From NCBI GenBank assembly GCA_963714145.1, contig OY970235.1:8432001-8496000 (forward strand): a DNA stretch of 64,000 nucleotides, written 5' to 3'. The position numbers were made by a program, and so were the translations under genes. A model generated the notes under the pieces. It had not been told where the DNA came from and searched no databases. It saw nothing but the letters and a program-made list of their open reading frames with translations. Numbering within the stretch: the stretch's first letter is position 1; every line of letters starts with the position of its first letter. Below are positions 9,075 to 17,754 of this stretch, one piece after another. This DNA is from JBBWZH01 sp035544115 (GTDB taxonomy: Bacteria; Actinomycetota; Actinomycetes; Mycobacteriales; CADCTP01).

Positions 9075-9232
9075 CGGTACGCCGGTTCCGGCCCGAGCTG
9101 ATGGACCTGATCGGCGCCGGCACGATCGAGCCCGGCGGGGTCTTCGACCAGGAGCTGTCGCTGGAGCGGGCCGCCGAGGGCTACGCGGCGATGGACGAAC
9201 GCCGCGCGATCAAGACGGTGCTCCGCCCGTAG
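9075..9232 (+). pseudogene. C-terminal remnant of a zinc-type alcohol dehydrogenase
   Basis: About 50 residues match the end of medium-chain zinc alcohol dehydrogenases: PELMDLIGAGTIEPGGVFD, an ERAAEGYAAMDERRAIK helix, then VLRP and a stop. The nucleotide-binding and zinc domains are absent upstream. A 5' deletion remnant with no predicted function. Confidence 0.7.
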
Positions 9233-9235
9233 CGC

Positions 9236-9285
9236 GACTGAAGGGCCTCTCACTCGAACCTATCGAGTGAAAGGCCCCTTCAGTC
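9236..9285. terminator. Bidirectional hairpin terminator
   Basis: A long inverted repeat (GACTGAAGGGCCTCTCACTCGA at 9236-9257 against 9263-9285, one unpaired base, 5-nt loop) lies between converging genes. Confidence 0.8.
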
Positions 9286-9297
9286 AGCGCGGGGTCC

Positions 9298-12200
9298 TCA
9301 GCAGCGGGTTCTGAGGATCTCGTCCAGCATCTGATATTCGGGCTCGCTGACCCCGAGGCGGTACATGGCCTTGACCTGGATCCAGGCGCGCGCATAGGTG
9401 CACAGGAACGCCGGAGTGGGGAGCCATTCGGCCGGTGTCTTGCTGCCCTTGGACGCGTTCACGCTGGCGGTCGCCGCCAATAGCTGCGGATGTTCGAGGT
9501 CGTTGACGAAGGTGCGGATCATCTCGCGCGACCAGTTGGCGCCGCCGGACAGGTAGGCTTCGCCTCTCGCGACGAGGTGATCGACCTGTAGGTTCCCGGG
9601 CGCGAAGGCGTAGGAGACGCCGTCGTACGGGCTGACCCACAGACCCCACTCGGCCGTACAGTCGGGATTGTTGTTGAGGTTGTCCCGTCGGCGTACGGCC
9701 TGCCGGGCGTCGCAACCGGGCATGGTTTCAGCCATCGGCCAGTCCCTCCCCCACATGTCCGCGTCGTAGCCAGCGGGCGCCGGACGACTCAGCCTCGTGT
9801 GGATGAAAGCCAGCTCCTCCGTGGCGACCTCCTTGCTGACGGGGATCGGCATCCGACTGCCCGGGAGAAGGCTGATGAGAGTCGCGATGTAGGCATCCCC
9901 GTAGTAGAGGGCGCCGGAGGCCTTCGGGTGGAAGGACTGCGCGGACACCAGGGCGCTGGGATCCTCGCCGGCGGCCTTGCCCAGCACCACGCGGTGGATC
10001 GTCTCGTTGTCGGCGTCGCTCCTGGTGCAGGCGTTGTTCAGCTCCAGCTCGTCCCGTGGATCGGAATAGGCGATGTTCAGGCCGGATCCGGCCAACGTGG
10101 TCGCGGTCTCGTGGATGGCCCAGTTGAGCCGGTCGCTCATCTCGTTCAACCAGGTCAGCTCCGGCCCGCTGAGTCCGACGGTCAGGCACTGGCTCGAGCC
10201 TCGCAACGGGAAGAGATGTGGGTAACCCATCAGCACGATCCGCGCGTTCGGCGCCCTTGCGTGGATCTCCCGGGTGGCGATCGCGATGGAGTCCTTGACC
10301 TTGGTGCCGATCAACTCCGGCACGGCCATCTGCAGGGGGCCGAACATGCCCCACGGGTTGTCCACCTGGCTGCAGTCGTCCAGCGGTCCGGGGGTCTGGG
10401 CGGTGCAGATGCGCATCACCTCGGCGAAATGGGCGTCGTTGCCGCCGATCGTGAGCGCGACCGTGGTGGTGTTCTCGTCGAGGTAGCCCTTGTCGAGCTG
10501 GGAAACCTCGCGGTACTGCCCCCGGCCGGTCTCGCCGAAGGCGTTGGCGACCCCGCTGCCGGCGGGCAGCAGGTTCTCCGTCTCCGCGCCGGAGCAGGCG
10601 AGCAGGTGGTAGTCGAGGTCGCTGCTGAAGCTGTCCGCGCGGGTTCCGACCGACACGGTCGAACCGGGCAGCACCGCCTGCCGGGACCAGGCCTTGCGCG
10701 ACCGGTGACAGCCGTTGCGGTAGGCAGGCCCGTTGAGGCCGTCGTCGGCGCTCTCCCGCAGGTAGTCGCCAGCGCCCTCGCCGGAGCTGTACGAGTCGCC
10801 CAGGACCACGAGCTGCTCGGCCGGCTTGCCGGGCAGCAGTTGGAACGCGACCGCGTCGAACGCGATGTCCTCGGTGCCGTCACCGCCGGCGTTGATGTTG
10901 GTGAGGCTGACCTGGGGCGTTCCGGCGAAGTTGAACGCACCGAGGGATACCCACTTGTTCTCCCGGGTCTTCTGCGGCACCGACCGGAACTTGGTCTGCC
11001 CGTTGCCGAGGTGGATGGTGTAGGGCGCCTGTTGGGTGTGGGCGTGGTGGTCGGGCATGTGCACGAGCACCCGGGCCCACTGGGTGACCGACCGGTTGAG
11101 CGTCCAGGTGCCGGTCACCCGCCGGTTCTTCGTCGCCTCCTGGGTCGTCGGGTACGTGCGGGCGAACCACAGGTGCCCGCCGAAGCCACCGCCGATCTGG
11201 TGGAAGTCCACCTTGGAGTGGTAGAGCCCGTCGGTGTGCTGGGCGAACGCCAGCCCGAAGCTGCCGGAGTTCGTCCACGTCCGGGAACAGTTCGAACGGA
11301 CGATGGGCACGCTGTCGGGCAGGTTGTCGATGATCAACGCCCCGGACGGCAGCCCGCTGGTCGAGCAGTTCGGTGACCACCGGGTGCGGCTCTCGTCCGG
11401 GTACGCGCCGGGCGCGTCGGCGTCGGGTGGCTCGGGTGTGCCGGGCGCGGTGATCGTGGTGGCCTCGTGGCCGCACGGCGGGTTGTCCCGGGCGCAGTCC
11501 TTCCAGGACGCGGCCGAGTGCCACCAGCAGTGGAACGCCAGCGGGCTGTCCTGCGGGATGGTGCAGGGATTGGCGCTGGTGCCGACGTTGCCCGGGTTGC
11601 AGCGGTTGCCGGTGGTCGCGTTGTTCACGCAGAACGTCTGGATCGGCGGCTTCGCGCCGGACCGGATCTCAACGGTGCTCCACCAGGCCTGCTGGTAGCC
11701 GCCCTCGTAGCCGTCGCCGCCGGTGGTCTTCACGATCGGGTAGGCCGCCCAGCCGATGATCTTCTCCGGGTAGGGCCACCATTGCGGGTTCTTGGCGTCC
11801 TCGTAGTGGTCGTGGTCGAGGAACGGGGCGCGGTCCGGCGGGAAGTCCGGCCGGATCGGGTTGTTGCTCCACCCCAGCCCCCAGTTGCCGGCGGAGTCGG
11901 TGCAGCCGGGACCCGGCGTGCAGCCGCTGGTGTTCCCGGTGCTCGCCTGCGGGTTGATCCCGCTGTTGTACGCCCAGAGCGCGGCGAACCAGGACTCGAT
12001 CCGATCCGGCTTCCCGCCGACCACCTGCATGCCCATGCTCTGCGTCTGGTTCCACTTGGTCTGCAGGATGCGCAGGCCGGCGGCGATGTTGGTGGCGTAG
12101 TCGACGGCGACCCCGAGCTGCTTGTCCGTCGCCGCGCCGGTGCCCACCCGCTTCATCCCGTCGGTGACCTGGGCGACCCCGTAACCGCAGTCGGTGGCGG

Positions 12201-13791
12201 CCCAGTTGATCCCCCACCCGTCGGTGAGGCCGTAGTAGTTGCCGATCAACGGGTTGCCGGTGACGCCCTCCCCGACGTGCTTCGCCGCCTGCCACAGGTT
12301 GGACTCCTGGGCGAGGACGCCGAGCAGGATCTGTGCCGGCACCCGCCCGCCGCCGACCAGGTCGACCGGCGGGAACATCGTCTGTGGCGACCACGAGGCC
12401 GGCATCCCGGACTGCTTCCAGTTCGCCGGCCGGGTGATGGTCAACGCCTTCTGCACGGCCAGGTTCGCCGCCCATTCCACCTGCGACCAGTGCGGCTGGT
12501 ACACCTGCAACCGGACGTTGTTGCGTTCCACGGCGCAGGTTCGGCTCTGGTCGACCGGATCGTTCGGGGACTCGACGGCGGCGATCTGGGTGCCGCCGGC
12601 CGAGCGGCTCGCGACCCTGACCGCCGGACCTGCCGTCTGTCCCTGCTGCACCGCGGCGGCGCCGATCCGCGCGGCCGGGTCGAGCGCGAAGTCGACGGTC
12701 TTCCCGGTGTCGGTCACCCGGCCACGGACCCGGATCTCATGCGTCCCGTTCGGATCGAGCGCGGTCGCGGCGGACCGCTTCTGGTCGATCCGGGTGGCGG
12801 TCATCGCGCCGGTGGTGGAGACCTCCGCGTCGACCGGCGCGGTGAGCCTGCGGACCGCGGCGGGAAGGGTGTCGACGGTGGTCGGCGAGCCGGTCAGGAA
12901 GATCCGGCCGCCGATCCCCGGGACGGTCCGGATGCCGGTCAGCGGCCCCCGGGCGAGCTCGCGCGCCGTCGACCCGTCGAACCGGCGCACCACGCCGGTG
13001 CTGTCGGCCCGTTCGGTGAACACGACGCCGCCGTCGGCGTCCGGGTAGATCCGGTACGGCACGCTGCCGGTGCGGGCGAGGTCGCTCGACGCGCCGGCCT
13101 TGTCGATCCGCACCAGGCGGTTGCCGGCCGCGGCGACGATCGTGTCACCGACCGGCGTCGAGCTGGTGATCTCCCCGGTCAGCTCGTGCGAACGGACGAT
13201 CTTCGACGTGGCGGTGTCGACCACGTGCAGCCGGGTGCGACCCAGGTCGATCGCCCCGGACTGGGTGAGCACGGCCGTCTCGCCGGTGCCGCAGCCCGGG
13301 TTGTAGTAGGCGAGCGAGGTGGTGATATCCAGCTTGGACACCGTGCCGGTGGTGAGGTCGACGATCGCGACGAACGCGCCCCGGTCGAACAGGTAGCTCC
13401 GGTTGGTGAAGTGCCGCGGGGCGTACACCACGACCGCACGCTTGCCGGAGCCGGTCAGGCAGGCGTTGCCGATCCAGCTGTCCGCCGAGACGTCCGGCTC
13501 GGCCAGCGTCGCCGCGGTCCGCCAGGTGTAGCCGGTGCTCGCCTCGGCGACGAGCAGATGGAACCCGTTCGCGTCACCGTCGGTGGTCCACAGCCGGTCG
13601 GTCGAGGACCGCCAGCCGGGCGGCAGCACGGTGTCCCGCTTGGAGGGGGCCACGGTCGAGGTGTCGGTCTCCGCCGCCGTCGGCCCCGGTGGGGCGGCAG
13701 GTTCCGGTGGTGCCGCGACGGCGCTCGGCGCCGACAGCAGCATCGCCAGCACGGCGAGGACCAGCCCGGCGATCAGGGCACGTTTGGACAT
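9298..13791 (-). CDS. Secreted multidomain protein: transglycosylase-like, carbohydrate-binding-like, SGNH hydrolase and C-terminal HNH nuclease
   Basis: The protein has 1,497 residues. The start at 13791 (MSKRALIAGLVLAVLAML) gives a clear signal peptide cut after SAVA. Domains in order: a repetitive beta-rich region (about 60-450); a lytic-transglycosylase-like domain with LLGVLAQESNLW near 487 and a later CGYGVAQV; a golvesin/Xly-type carbohydrate-binding-like module (about 865-990); an SGNH hydrolase with GDSYSSGEG near 1000 and GGND near 1115. The SGNH late block reads QSFHP, lacking the usual Asp. The C-terminal 140 residues match secreted HNH/DUF1524-type nucleases: CTAEWGLWVSPYDG, QVDHLVARGEA, NDLEHPQLLA, NASKGSKTPAEWLP. 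It probably acts on cell envelopes and nucleic acid outside the cell; a toxin role is inference. Confidence 0.8.
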   Translation of the reverse strand: MSKRALIAGLVLAVLAMLLSAPSAVAAPPEPAAPPGPTAAETDTSTVAPSKRDTVLPPGWRSSTDRLWTTDGDANGFHLLVAEASTGYTWRTAATLAEPDVSADSWIGNACLTGSGKRAVVVYAPRHFTNRSYLFDRGAFVAIVDLTTGTVSKLDITTSLAYYNPGCGTGETAVLTQSGAIDLGRTRLHVVDTATSKIVRSHELTGEITSSTPVGDTIVAAAGNRLVRIDKAGASSDLARTGSVPYRIYPDADGGVVFTERADSTGVVRRFDGSTARELARGPLTGIRTVPGIGGRIFLTGSPTTVDTLPAAVRRLTAPVDAEVSTTGAMTATRIDQKRSAATALDPNGTHEIRVRGRVTDTGKTVDFALDPAARIGAAAVQQGQTAGPAVRVASRSAGGTQIAAVESPNDPVDQSRTCAVERNNVRLQVYQPHWSQVEWAANLAVQKALTITRPANWKQSGMPASWSPQTMFPPVDLVGGGRVPAQILLGVLAQESNLWQAAKHVGEGVTGNPLIGNYYGLTDGWGINWAATDCGYGVAQVTDGMKRVGTGAATDKQLGVAVDYATNIAAGLRILQTKWNQTQSMGMQVVGGKPDRIESWFAALWAYNSGINPQASTGNTSGCTPGPGCTDSAGNWGLGWSNNPIRPDFPPDRAPFLDHDHYEDAKNPQWWPYPEKIIGWAAYPIVKTTGGDGYEGGYQQAWWSTVEIRSGAKPPIQTFCVNNATTGNRCNPGNVGTSANPCTIPQDSPLAFHCWWHSAASWKDCARDNPPCGHEATTITAPGTPEPPDADAPGAYPDESRTRWSPNCSTSGLPSGALIIDNLPDSVPIVRSNCSRTWTNSGSFGLAFAQHTDGLYHSKVDFHQIGGGFGGHLWFARTYPTTQEATKNRRVTGTWTLNRSVTQWARVLVHMPDHHAHTQQAPYTIHLGNGQTKFRSVPQKTRENKWVSLGAFNFAGTPQVSLTNINAGGDGTEDIAFDAVAFQLLPGKPAEQLVVLGDSYSSGEGAGDYLRESADDGLNGPAYRNGCHRSRKAWSRQAVLPGSTVSVGTRADSFSSDLDYHLLACSGAETENLLPAGSGVANAFGETGRGQYREVSQLDKGYLDENTTTVALTIGGNDAHFAEVMRICTAQTPGPLDDCSQVDNPWGMFGPLQMAVPELIGTKVKDSIAIATREIHARAPNARIVLMGYPHLFPLRGSSQCLTVGLSGPELTWLNEMSDRLNWAIHETATTLAGSGLNIAYSDPRDELELNNACTRSDADNETIHRVVLGKAAGEDPSALVSAQSFHPKASGALYYGDAYIATLISLLPGSRMPIPVSKEVATEELAFIHTRLSRPAPAGYDADMWGRDWPMAETMPGCDARQAVRRRDNLNNNPDCTAEWGLWVSPYDGVSYAFAPGNLQVDHLVARGEAYLSGGANWSREMIRTFVNDLEHPQLLAATASVNASKGSKTPAEWLPTPAFLCTYARAWIQVKAMYRLGVSEPEYQMLDEILRTRC

Positions 13792-13880
13792 CGCGGAACC
13801 GCCGTTCGGGGAGGAGGGGAAGCGATCGATATGTGCGAAGCGGGCCCGGCCGCCGGTGCGGTCGGGCCCGCGGGGAGGCT

Positions 13881-14345
13881 CTAGTAGGGCGCGTCCTGGC
13901 ACCACTGCGTCATCTGGTTCGCCGGCCAGCTGTAGATCGGGAAACTGATCGCCCAGCGTCGGGTCTGTGGGCCGTACTCGCCGTCCTCGGCGATCTTCGG
14001 GTTGGCAAACTGGTTCGCGTCGATCTGAATCGAATAGACGGCGGTGTAGGTCAGGAATCCGTAGTCGCCGTCGACGTCGATGTACTGCCGGTCCCGGCAG
14101 TAGCGCAGACCGCGCTGCAGGATCTTGACCGCGTCGTTGTGGTCGCCCTGCCTGAGGACGCAGTCCAGCGTCCCGGTCTGGTTACCCGCGCTCGGGACGT
14201 GCACCACCTCGGTGTTGCTGAACGGCACCCAGTAGGTGGTCCAGCTGGTGCACTTGGGCAACGCGGCCTGAGCCGGCGATGCCAGCACCAACCCCGTGCC
14301 CGATGCGAGCACCAGGGTGGCGAGCAAGACGAGAATCCTGCGCAT
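13881..14345 (-). CDS. Small secreted peptidoglycan-binding-like protein
   Basis: A 154-residue protein with a signal peptide (MRRILVLLATLVLASGTGLV, cut after AQA). The mature part has four cysteines and a PG_binding_1-like fold: VDGDYGFLTYTAVYSIQ followed by EDGEYGPQTRRWAI, the two G-x-YG-x-x-T repeats of that domain. It would bind the cell wall after export. The ATG at 14345 is preceded by a strong AGAAAGGA ribosome-binding site 6-8 nt upstream. It lies 89 bp upstream of the giant secreted protein on the same strand, so the two are probably co-transcribed and divergent from the SARP regulator. It could be a partner of the giant protein. It is unlikely to be a cytosolic immunity protein because it is secreted. 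Confidence 0.75.
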   Translation of the reverse strand: MRRILVLLATLVLASGTGLVLASPAQAALPKCTSWTTYWVPFSNTEVVHVPSAGNQTGTLDCVLRQGDHNDAVKILQRGLRYCRDRQYIDVDGDYGFLTYTAVYSIQIDANQFANPKIAEDGEYGPQTRRWAISFPIYSWPANQMTQWCQDAPY

Positions 14346-14525
14346 CCGATCGTCCTTTCTGGAGTCCCCGAACGCGGCCGGCCGAACGGCCGAAGTCGGC
14401 ATCACCGGTACTCCCAACCCGCTCCTGGACCTCGTGAGAGTGGCGTGCGAAGCGCGTGCGAACCGGGCGAGATGTGAGCCACCGGCGACACGTGCCGAAG
14501 GATGCCCGCCACCACGGGCGGCAGG

Positions 14526-14543
14526 TTTACGGGATCCTTACGG
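14526..14543 (+). promoter_or_regulatory. SARP-type direct repeat, 11-bp period
   Basis: TTTACGG (14526-14532) and CTTACGG (14537-14543) start 11 bp apart; a weaker CGGGCGG sits another 11 bp upstream at 14515. SARP proteins bind heptamer direct repeats with about this period. The decamer GGTTTACGGG here also occurs at 54847-54856, next to the second SARP gene. Confidence 0.45.
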
Positions 14544-14603
14544 ACGGCTGAGCTGGGCCGTTGTCGGGTGGATCGGCCGGGTGATCCCGGGGTTGGAGGC
14601 GTG

Positions 14604-17438
14604 GTGGAGATTCGGTTGCTGGGACCGGTCGAGGTCTGGGCCGGCGGTCGGCGACTGGCGGTCGGCGAACCGCAACAGCGGCTGGTGCTGGCAGCGGTGG
14701 CGGTCGACGTGCCGCGTCCGGTGCCGGTGAGCACGGTGGTCGACCGGGTGTGGGCCCAGGATCCGCCGGCGCGGGCCCGCACGGCGGTCGCGGCCCGGGT
14801 GACCCATCTGCGTCACCTGCTCGCCGCCGCGGAGGCCGCGGAAAGCGGGCCGAGTGCGGCAGCGGAGTCACGGCGACGCTGGCTGGCCTGGGTCTCCGGC
14901 GGGTACCTGCTGCGGGTCGAGGCTGACCAGGTGGACCTGCTGCGGTTCCGGCGGTTGGTCGCCGATGCCCGGCGGGGTGACCGGTCGGACGCCAAACGGC
15001 TGGGATTGCTGGACGAGGCGCTGGGCCTGTGGCGCGGGGTGGCGCTGGAAGGACTGCGTGGGCAATGGGTGGCCCGCATGCGGGACAGCTGGCAGCTGGA
15101 GCGGGTGGAGGCGGTGCTCGAGTGGGGACGGGCGGCGCTCCGGCTCGGCCAGCACGCTCGGGTGGTCGCGGTGGTCCGCGACCTGGTCGACCAGCATCCG
15201 TACAACGAGGCCCTGGCCGTCGTGCTGGGCTGGGCGCTGGCCGCTGACGGCCGTCGGGGCGAGGCCGCCGAGCACTGCCGGGCCGTCAGTCTCCGGCTGC
15301 GGCAGGAGGCCGGCGTCGACCCCGGCCCGCAGCTGCGGGCGCTGCACCAGGCCGTCCTGGCCGATCAGCCGCTGCCCGCCTTCCCCGCGGCGCCGGCACC
15401 GGCGGCGTCACCGATCTCGACCCCGGCACAGCTGCCCGTCGATGTGGGTGGTTTCGCCGGCCGGGCGGAGCAGTTGGCCCGCTTGGACGACGTGCTGCGG
15501 AGTGCCACCGCGCAGGCGCCGACCGCGGTGCCGATCACCGCGATGTCCGGCACGGCCGGGGTGGGGAAGACCGCGCTGGCGCTGCGCTGGGCGCACCGTG
15601 TCGCCGACCGGTTCCCGGACGGGCAGTTGTTCGTGAACCTGCGCGGGTTCGACCCGGGCGGGCAGGTGGTGTCGTCGGCGGCAGCGGTGCGCGGGTTCCT
15701 GGACACCCTGGGGGTGCCGGCCGAGCGGGTCCCCGCCGACCTGGACGCGCAGGCGGCGCTTTACCGCAGCCTGCTCGCGGGCAAGCGGGTGCTACTCGTG
15801 GTGGACAACGCCCGGGATGCCGAGCACGCCCGCCCGCTGTTGCCGGGTACGCCGACGGCGCTGGTCGTGGTGACCAGCCGTGACCAGCTCACCGGCCTGG
15901 TCGCCGCCGACGGCGCCCATCCGCTGCGCCTCGACCTGCTGACCGCCCCGGAGGCCCGGGAGCTACTGGCCCGGCGGATCGGCCACGGTCGGGTCGCTGC
16001 CGAGCCGTCGGCGGTGGACGACATCATCACCGCCTGCGCCCGGTTGCCGCTGGCGCTGGCTCTGGTGGCCGCCCGCGCCGTCATCAACCCCACCTTTCCG
16101 CTCGCCGCGCTCGCCGCCGAGCTGGCCACCGCCGGCGACCAGCCGGGCCGGCTGGACTCCGGCGACGTGCTGGGCCAGGTGCGGGCGGTCTTCTCGTGGT
16201 CGTACGCCACCCTCACCCCGACCGCCGCCCGACTGTTCCGCCTGCTCGGGGCGCACCCCGGGCCCGAGTTCACCGCGGCGGCCGCGGCCGGTCTCGTGGT
16301 CGCGTCCAGAGCCGACGCCGGTTCGTCGCTGGTCGAGCTGACCCGTGCCGGGCTGCTGAGCGAGCACGCTCCCGGCCGGTACGGCTTCCACGATCTCCTT
16401 CGTGCGTACGCCGACGACCTCACGCGGACGATCGACTCCGACGATGAGCGTCGGGCCGCCACCACTCGGCTGCTGGACCACTACGCCCACACTGCCCACG
16501 CTGCCGACCGGCATCTGCATCCGCACCGCGATCCCAGTCCGGTTCCCTTCACCCTGGCCGCGTCCGGTGCCGGCGCTGAGCAACCTGCCGACCTGCAGGC
16601 CGCGGTCGGGTGGATGGACGTCGAACGGCCGGTCCTGCTCGCCGCCCAGCAACTCGCCGCCCGTGAAGGGCGGTACGCCCACGCCTGGCAGCTGGCCTGG
16701 ACCCTGACCACCGCCCTGTTCCGGCAGGGACGCTGGCACGAACTGGCCGCCGCCTGGCAGACCGCCCTGGCCGCCAGCGGACCGCTGCCCGCCGCCACCG
16801 CCGCGGCTCACCGCCACCTCGGTGGGGCGCTGAGCATGCTCGGCGACCACGAGCAGGCCCACACCCACCTCCAGCACGCCATGCACCTCTACACCGAGGC
16901 GGCCGACCCGGTCGGCCAGGCCCACACCCACATCACCTCCAGCGGCCTGTGGGCGCAGGGGGACCGACCCGACCTGGCCCTCGACCACGGCCGGCAGGCC
17001 CTCACCCTCTTCCAGACCGCCGCCCACCGCTGGGGCCAGGCCGAGGCACTCAACGCGGTCGGCTGGTGCCACGCCCTGCTCGGCGACCCCGCCCGGGCGC
17101 TCGACTACTGCCGCCAAGCCCTCCCCCTATATCAAGAGCTCGGCAACCGCTGGGGAGAGGCCGCCGCGTGGGACAGCCTCGGCTACGCCCACCACCACCT
17201 CAGCCAGCACACCCAGGCCGCCACCTGCTACACCCAGGCCATCACCCTCTACCGCGACCTCGACGACCACTACAACGAAGCCGACACCCTGACCCACCTC
17301 GGCGACACCCACCACGCCGCCGGCCGACCCGGCGAGGCCCGCATCGCCTGGGCTCTCGCCCTGACGGTCCTCACCGACCTCGGCCACCCCGACGTCGAGG
17401 CCGTGCGCGCCAGGCTGAACGCCCTCGACGAGACCTGA
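14604..17438 (+). CDS. SARP/AfsR-family regulator with STAND NTPase and TPR domains
   Basis: The 944-residue protein has an N-terminal winged-helix plus BTAD domain (about 1-255, starting MEIRLLGPVEV as a GTG start). An NB-ARC/STAND ATPase follows, with P-loop GTAGVGKTA near 315-323 and a Walker-B-like LLVVDNARD. The C-terminus is a run of TPR repeats (about 730-940). Such proteins activate promoters with heptamer repeats after ATP- and partner-dependent assembly. GTG 14604 is chosen over the longer frame because GGAGG lies just upstream and family members begin at this residue. It is divergent from the two secreted-protein genes across 258 bp holding candidate SARP repeats. A paralogue of the same architecture lies at 51928-54768. 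Confidence 0.88.
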   Translation: MEIRLLGPVEVWAGGRRLAVGEPQQRLVLAAVAVDVPRPVPVSTVVDRVWAQDPPARARTAVAARVTHLRHLLAAAEAAESGPSAAAESRRRWLAWVSGGYLLRVEADQVDLLRFRRLVADARRGDRSDAKRLGLLDEALGLWRGVALEGLRGQWVARMRDSWQLERVEAVLEWGRAALRLGQHARVVAVVRDLVDQHPYNEALAVVLGWALAADGRRGEAAEHCRAVSLRLRQEAGVDPGPQLRALHQAVLADQPLPAFPAAPAPAASPISTPAQLPVDVGGFAGRAEQLARLDDVLRSATAQAPTAVPITAMSGTAGVGKTALALRWAHRVADRFPDGQLFVNLRGFDPGGQVVSSAAAVRGFLDTLGVPAERVPADLDAQAALYRSLLAGKRVLLVVDNARDAEHARPLLPGTPTALVVVTSRDQLTGLVAADGAHPLRLDLLTAPEARELLARRIGHGRVAAEPSAVDDIITACARLPLALALVAARAVINPTFPLAALAAELATAGDQPGRLDSGDVLGQVRAVFSWSYATLTPTAARLFRLLGAHPGPEFTAAAAAGLVVASRADAGSSLVELTRAGLLSEHAPGRYGFHDLLRAYADDLTRTIDSDDERRAATTRLLDHYAHTAHAADRHLHPHRDPSPVPFTLAASGAGAEQPADLQAAVGWMDVERPVLLAAQQLAAREGRYAHAWQLAWTLTTALFRQGRWHELAAAWQTALAASGPLPAATAAAHRHLGGALSMLGDHEQAHTHLQHAMHLYTEAADPVGQAHTHITSSGLWAQGDRPDLALDHGRQALTLFQTAAHRWGQAEALNAVGWCHALLGDPARALDYCRQALPLYQELGNRWGEAAAWDSLGYAHHHLSQHTQAATCYTQAITLYRDLDDHYNEADTLTHLGDTHHAAGRPGEARIAWALALTVLTDLGHPDVEAVRARLNALDET

Positions 17439-17455
17439 CCCCGGCGCGGGTCAGG
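17434..17455. terminator. Hairpin overlapping the SARP stop codon
   Basis: CCTGACCC (17434-17441) and GGGTCAGG (17448-17455) form an 8-bp stem with a 6-nt loop, between the SARP gene and the oppositely oriented oxidoreductase remnant. Confidence 0.55.
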
Positions 17456-17640
17456 CGGGCGGGCCGACCCGGAAGACGTCGCCCGGGTCGTAGCGGCGCT
17501 TGATCACGCGGAGGCGGTCGAGGTTCGCGCCGTGGTCGGCACGGTCCCAGGCAGGCACGCCCGGGTCGGCGTAGTTCGGGTAGGTCCCCGTCGTCTGGGA
17601 CCCGACCGGCTCCCAGGCGTTCGCCAGCCAGCCGGCCGCG
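17451..17640 (-). pseudogene. C-terminal remnant of FAD-linked oxidoreductase (BBE domain)
   Basis: On the minus strand about 60 residues match the berberine-bridge-enzyme C-terminal domain: TYPNYADPGVPAWD, then GANLDRLRVIKRRYDPGDVF and a stop at 17451. The FAD-binding domain is missing. The fragment ends close to the truncated quinone oxidoreductase on the other strand, so one deletion or rearrangement may have removed the starts of both genes. Confidence 0.7.
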
Positions 17641-17754
17641 GCCCGCCGAGGGCCTCGTCCGCGTGCTGGCTCACCTGCACGGTGTGCTTCACCATGAACC
17701 GGGCCGCGCGGTGCGCGACCGCCGTCGGAGCGGCGATCCAGTCGTCGACCTGCG
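17641..17754. other. Junction of two truncated genes
   Basis: Between the BBE remnant and the oxidoreductase I see no recognisable family on either strand, although a minus-strand frame reads FMVKHTVQVSQHADEALGG. It probably marks the breakpoint. Confidence 0.35.

Noticed and set aside
9234..9290. Insertion-sequence end or attachment site
   Set aside because: The perfect stem lies exactly between converging genes and is better explained as a bidirectional terminator.
11467..13884. 805-codon + strand frame opposite the giant secreted protein
   Set aside because: Antisense shadow; Val/Gly/Arg-rich with no domain, while the minus strand carries signal peptide and recognisable domains.
13881..14345. 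Immunity protein for the HNH nuclease
   Set aside because: It has a clear signal peptide and a peptidoglycan-binding-like fold, so it would be exported and could not protect the cytosol.
17663..17754. Native N-terminus of the quinone oxidoreductase
   Set aside because: The frame is open but the residues do not resemble the family start; similarity begins abruptly at 17755.
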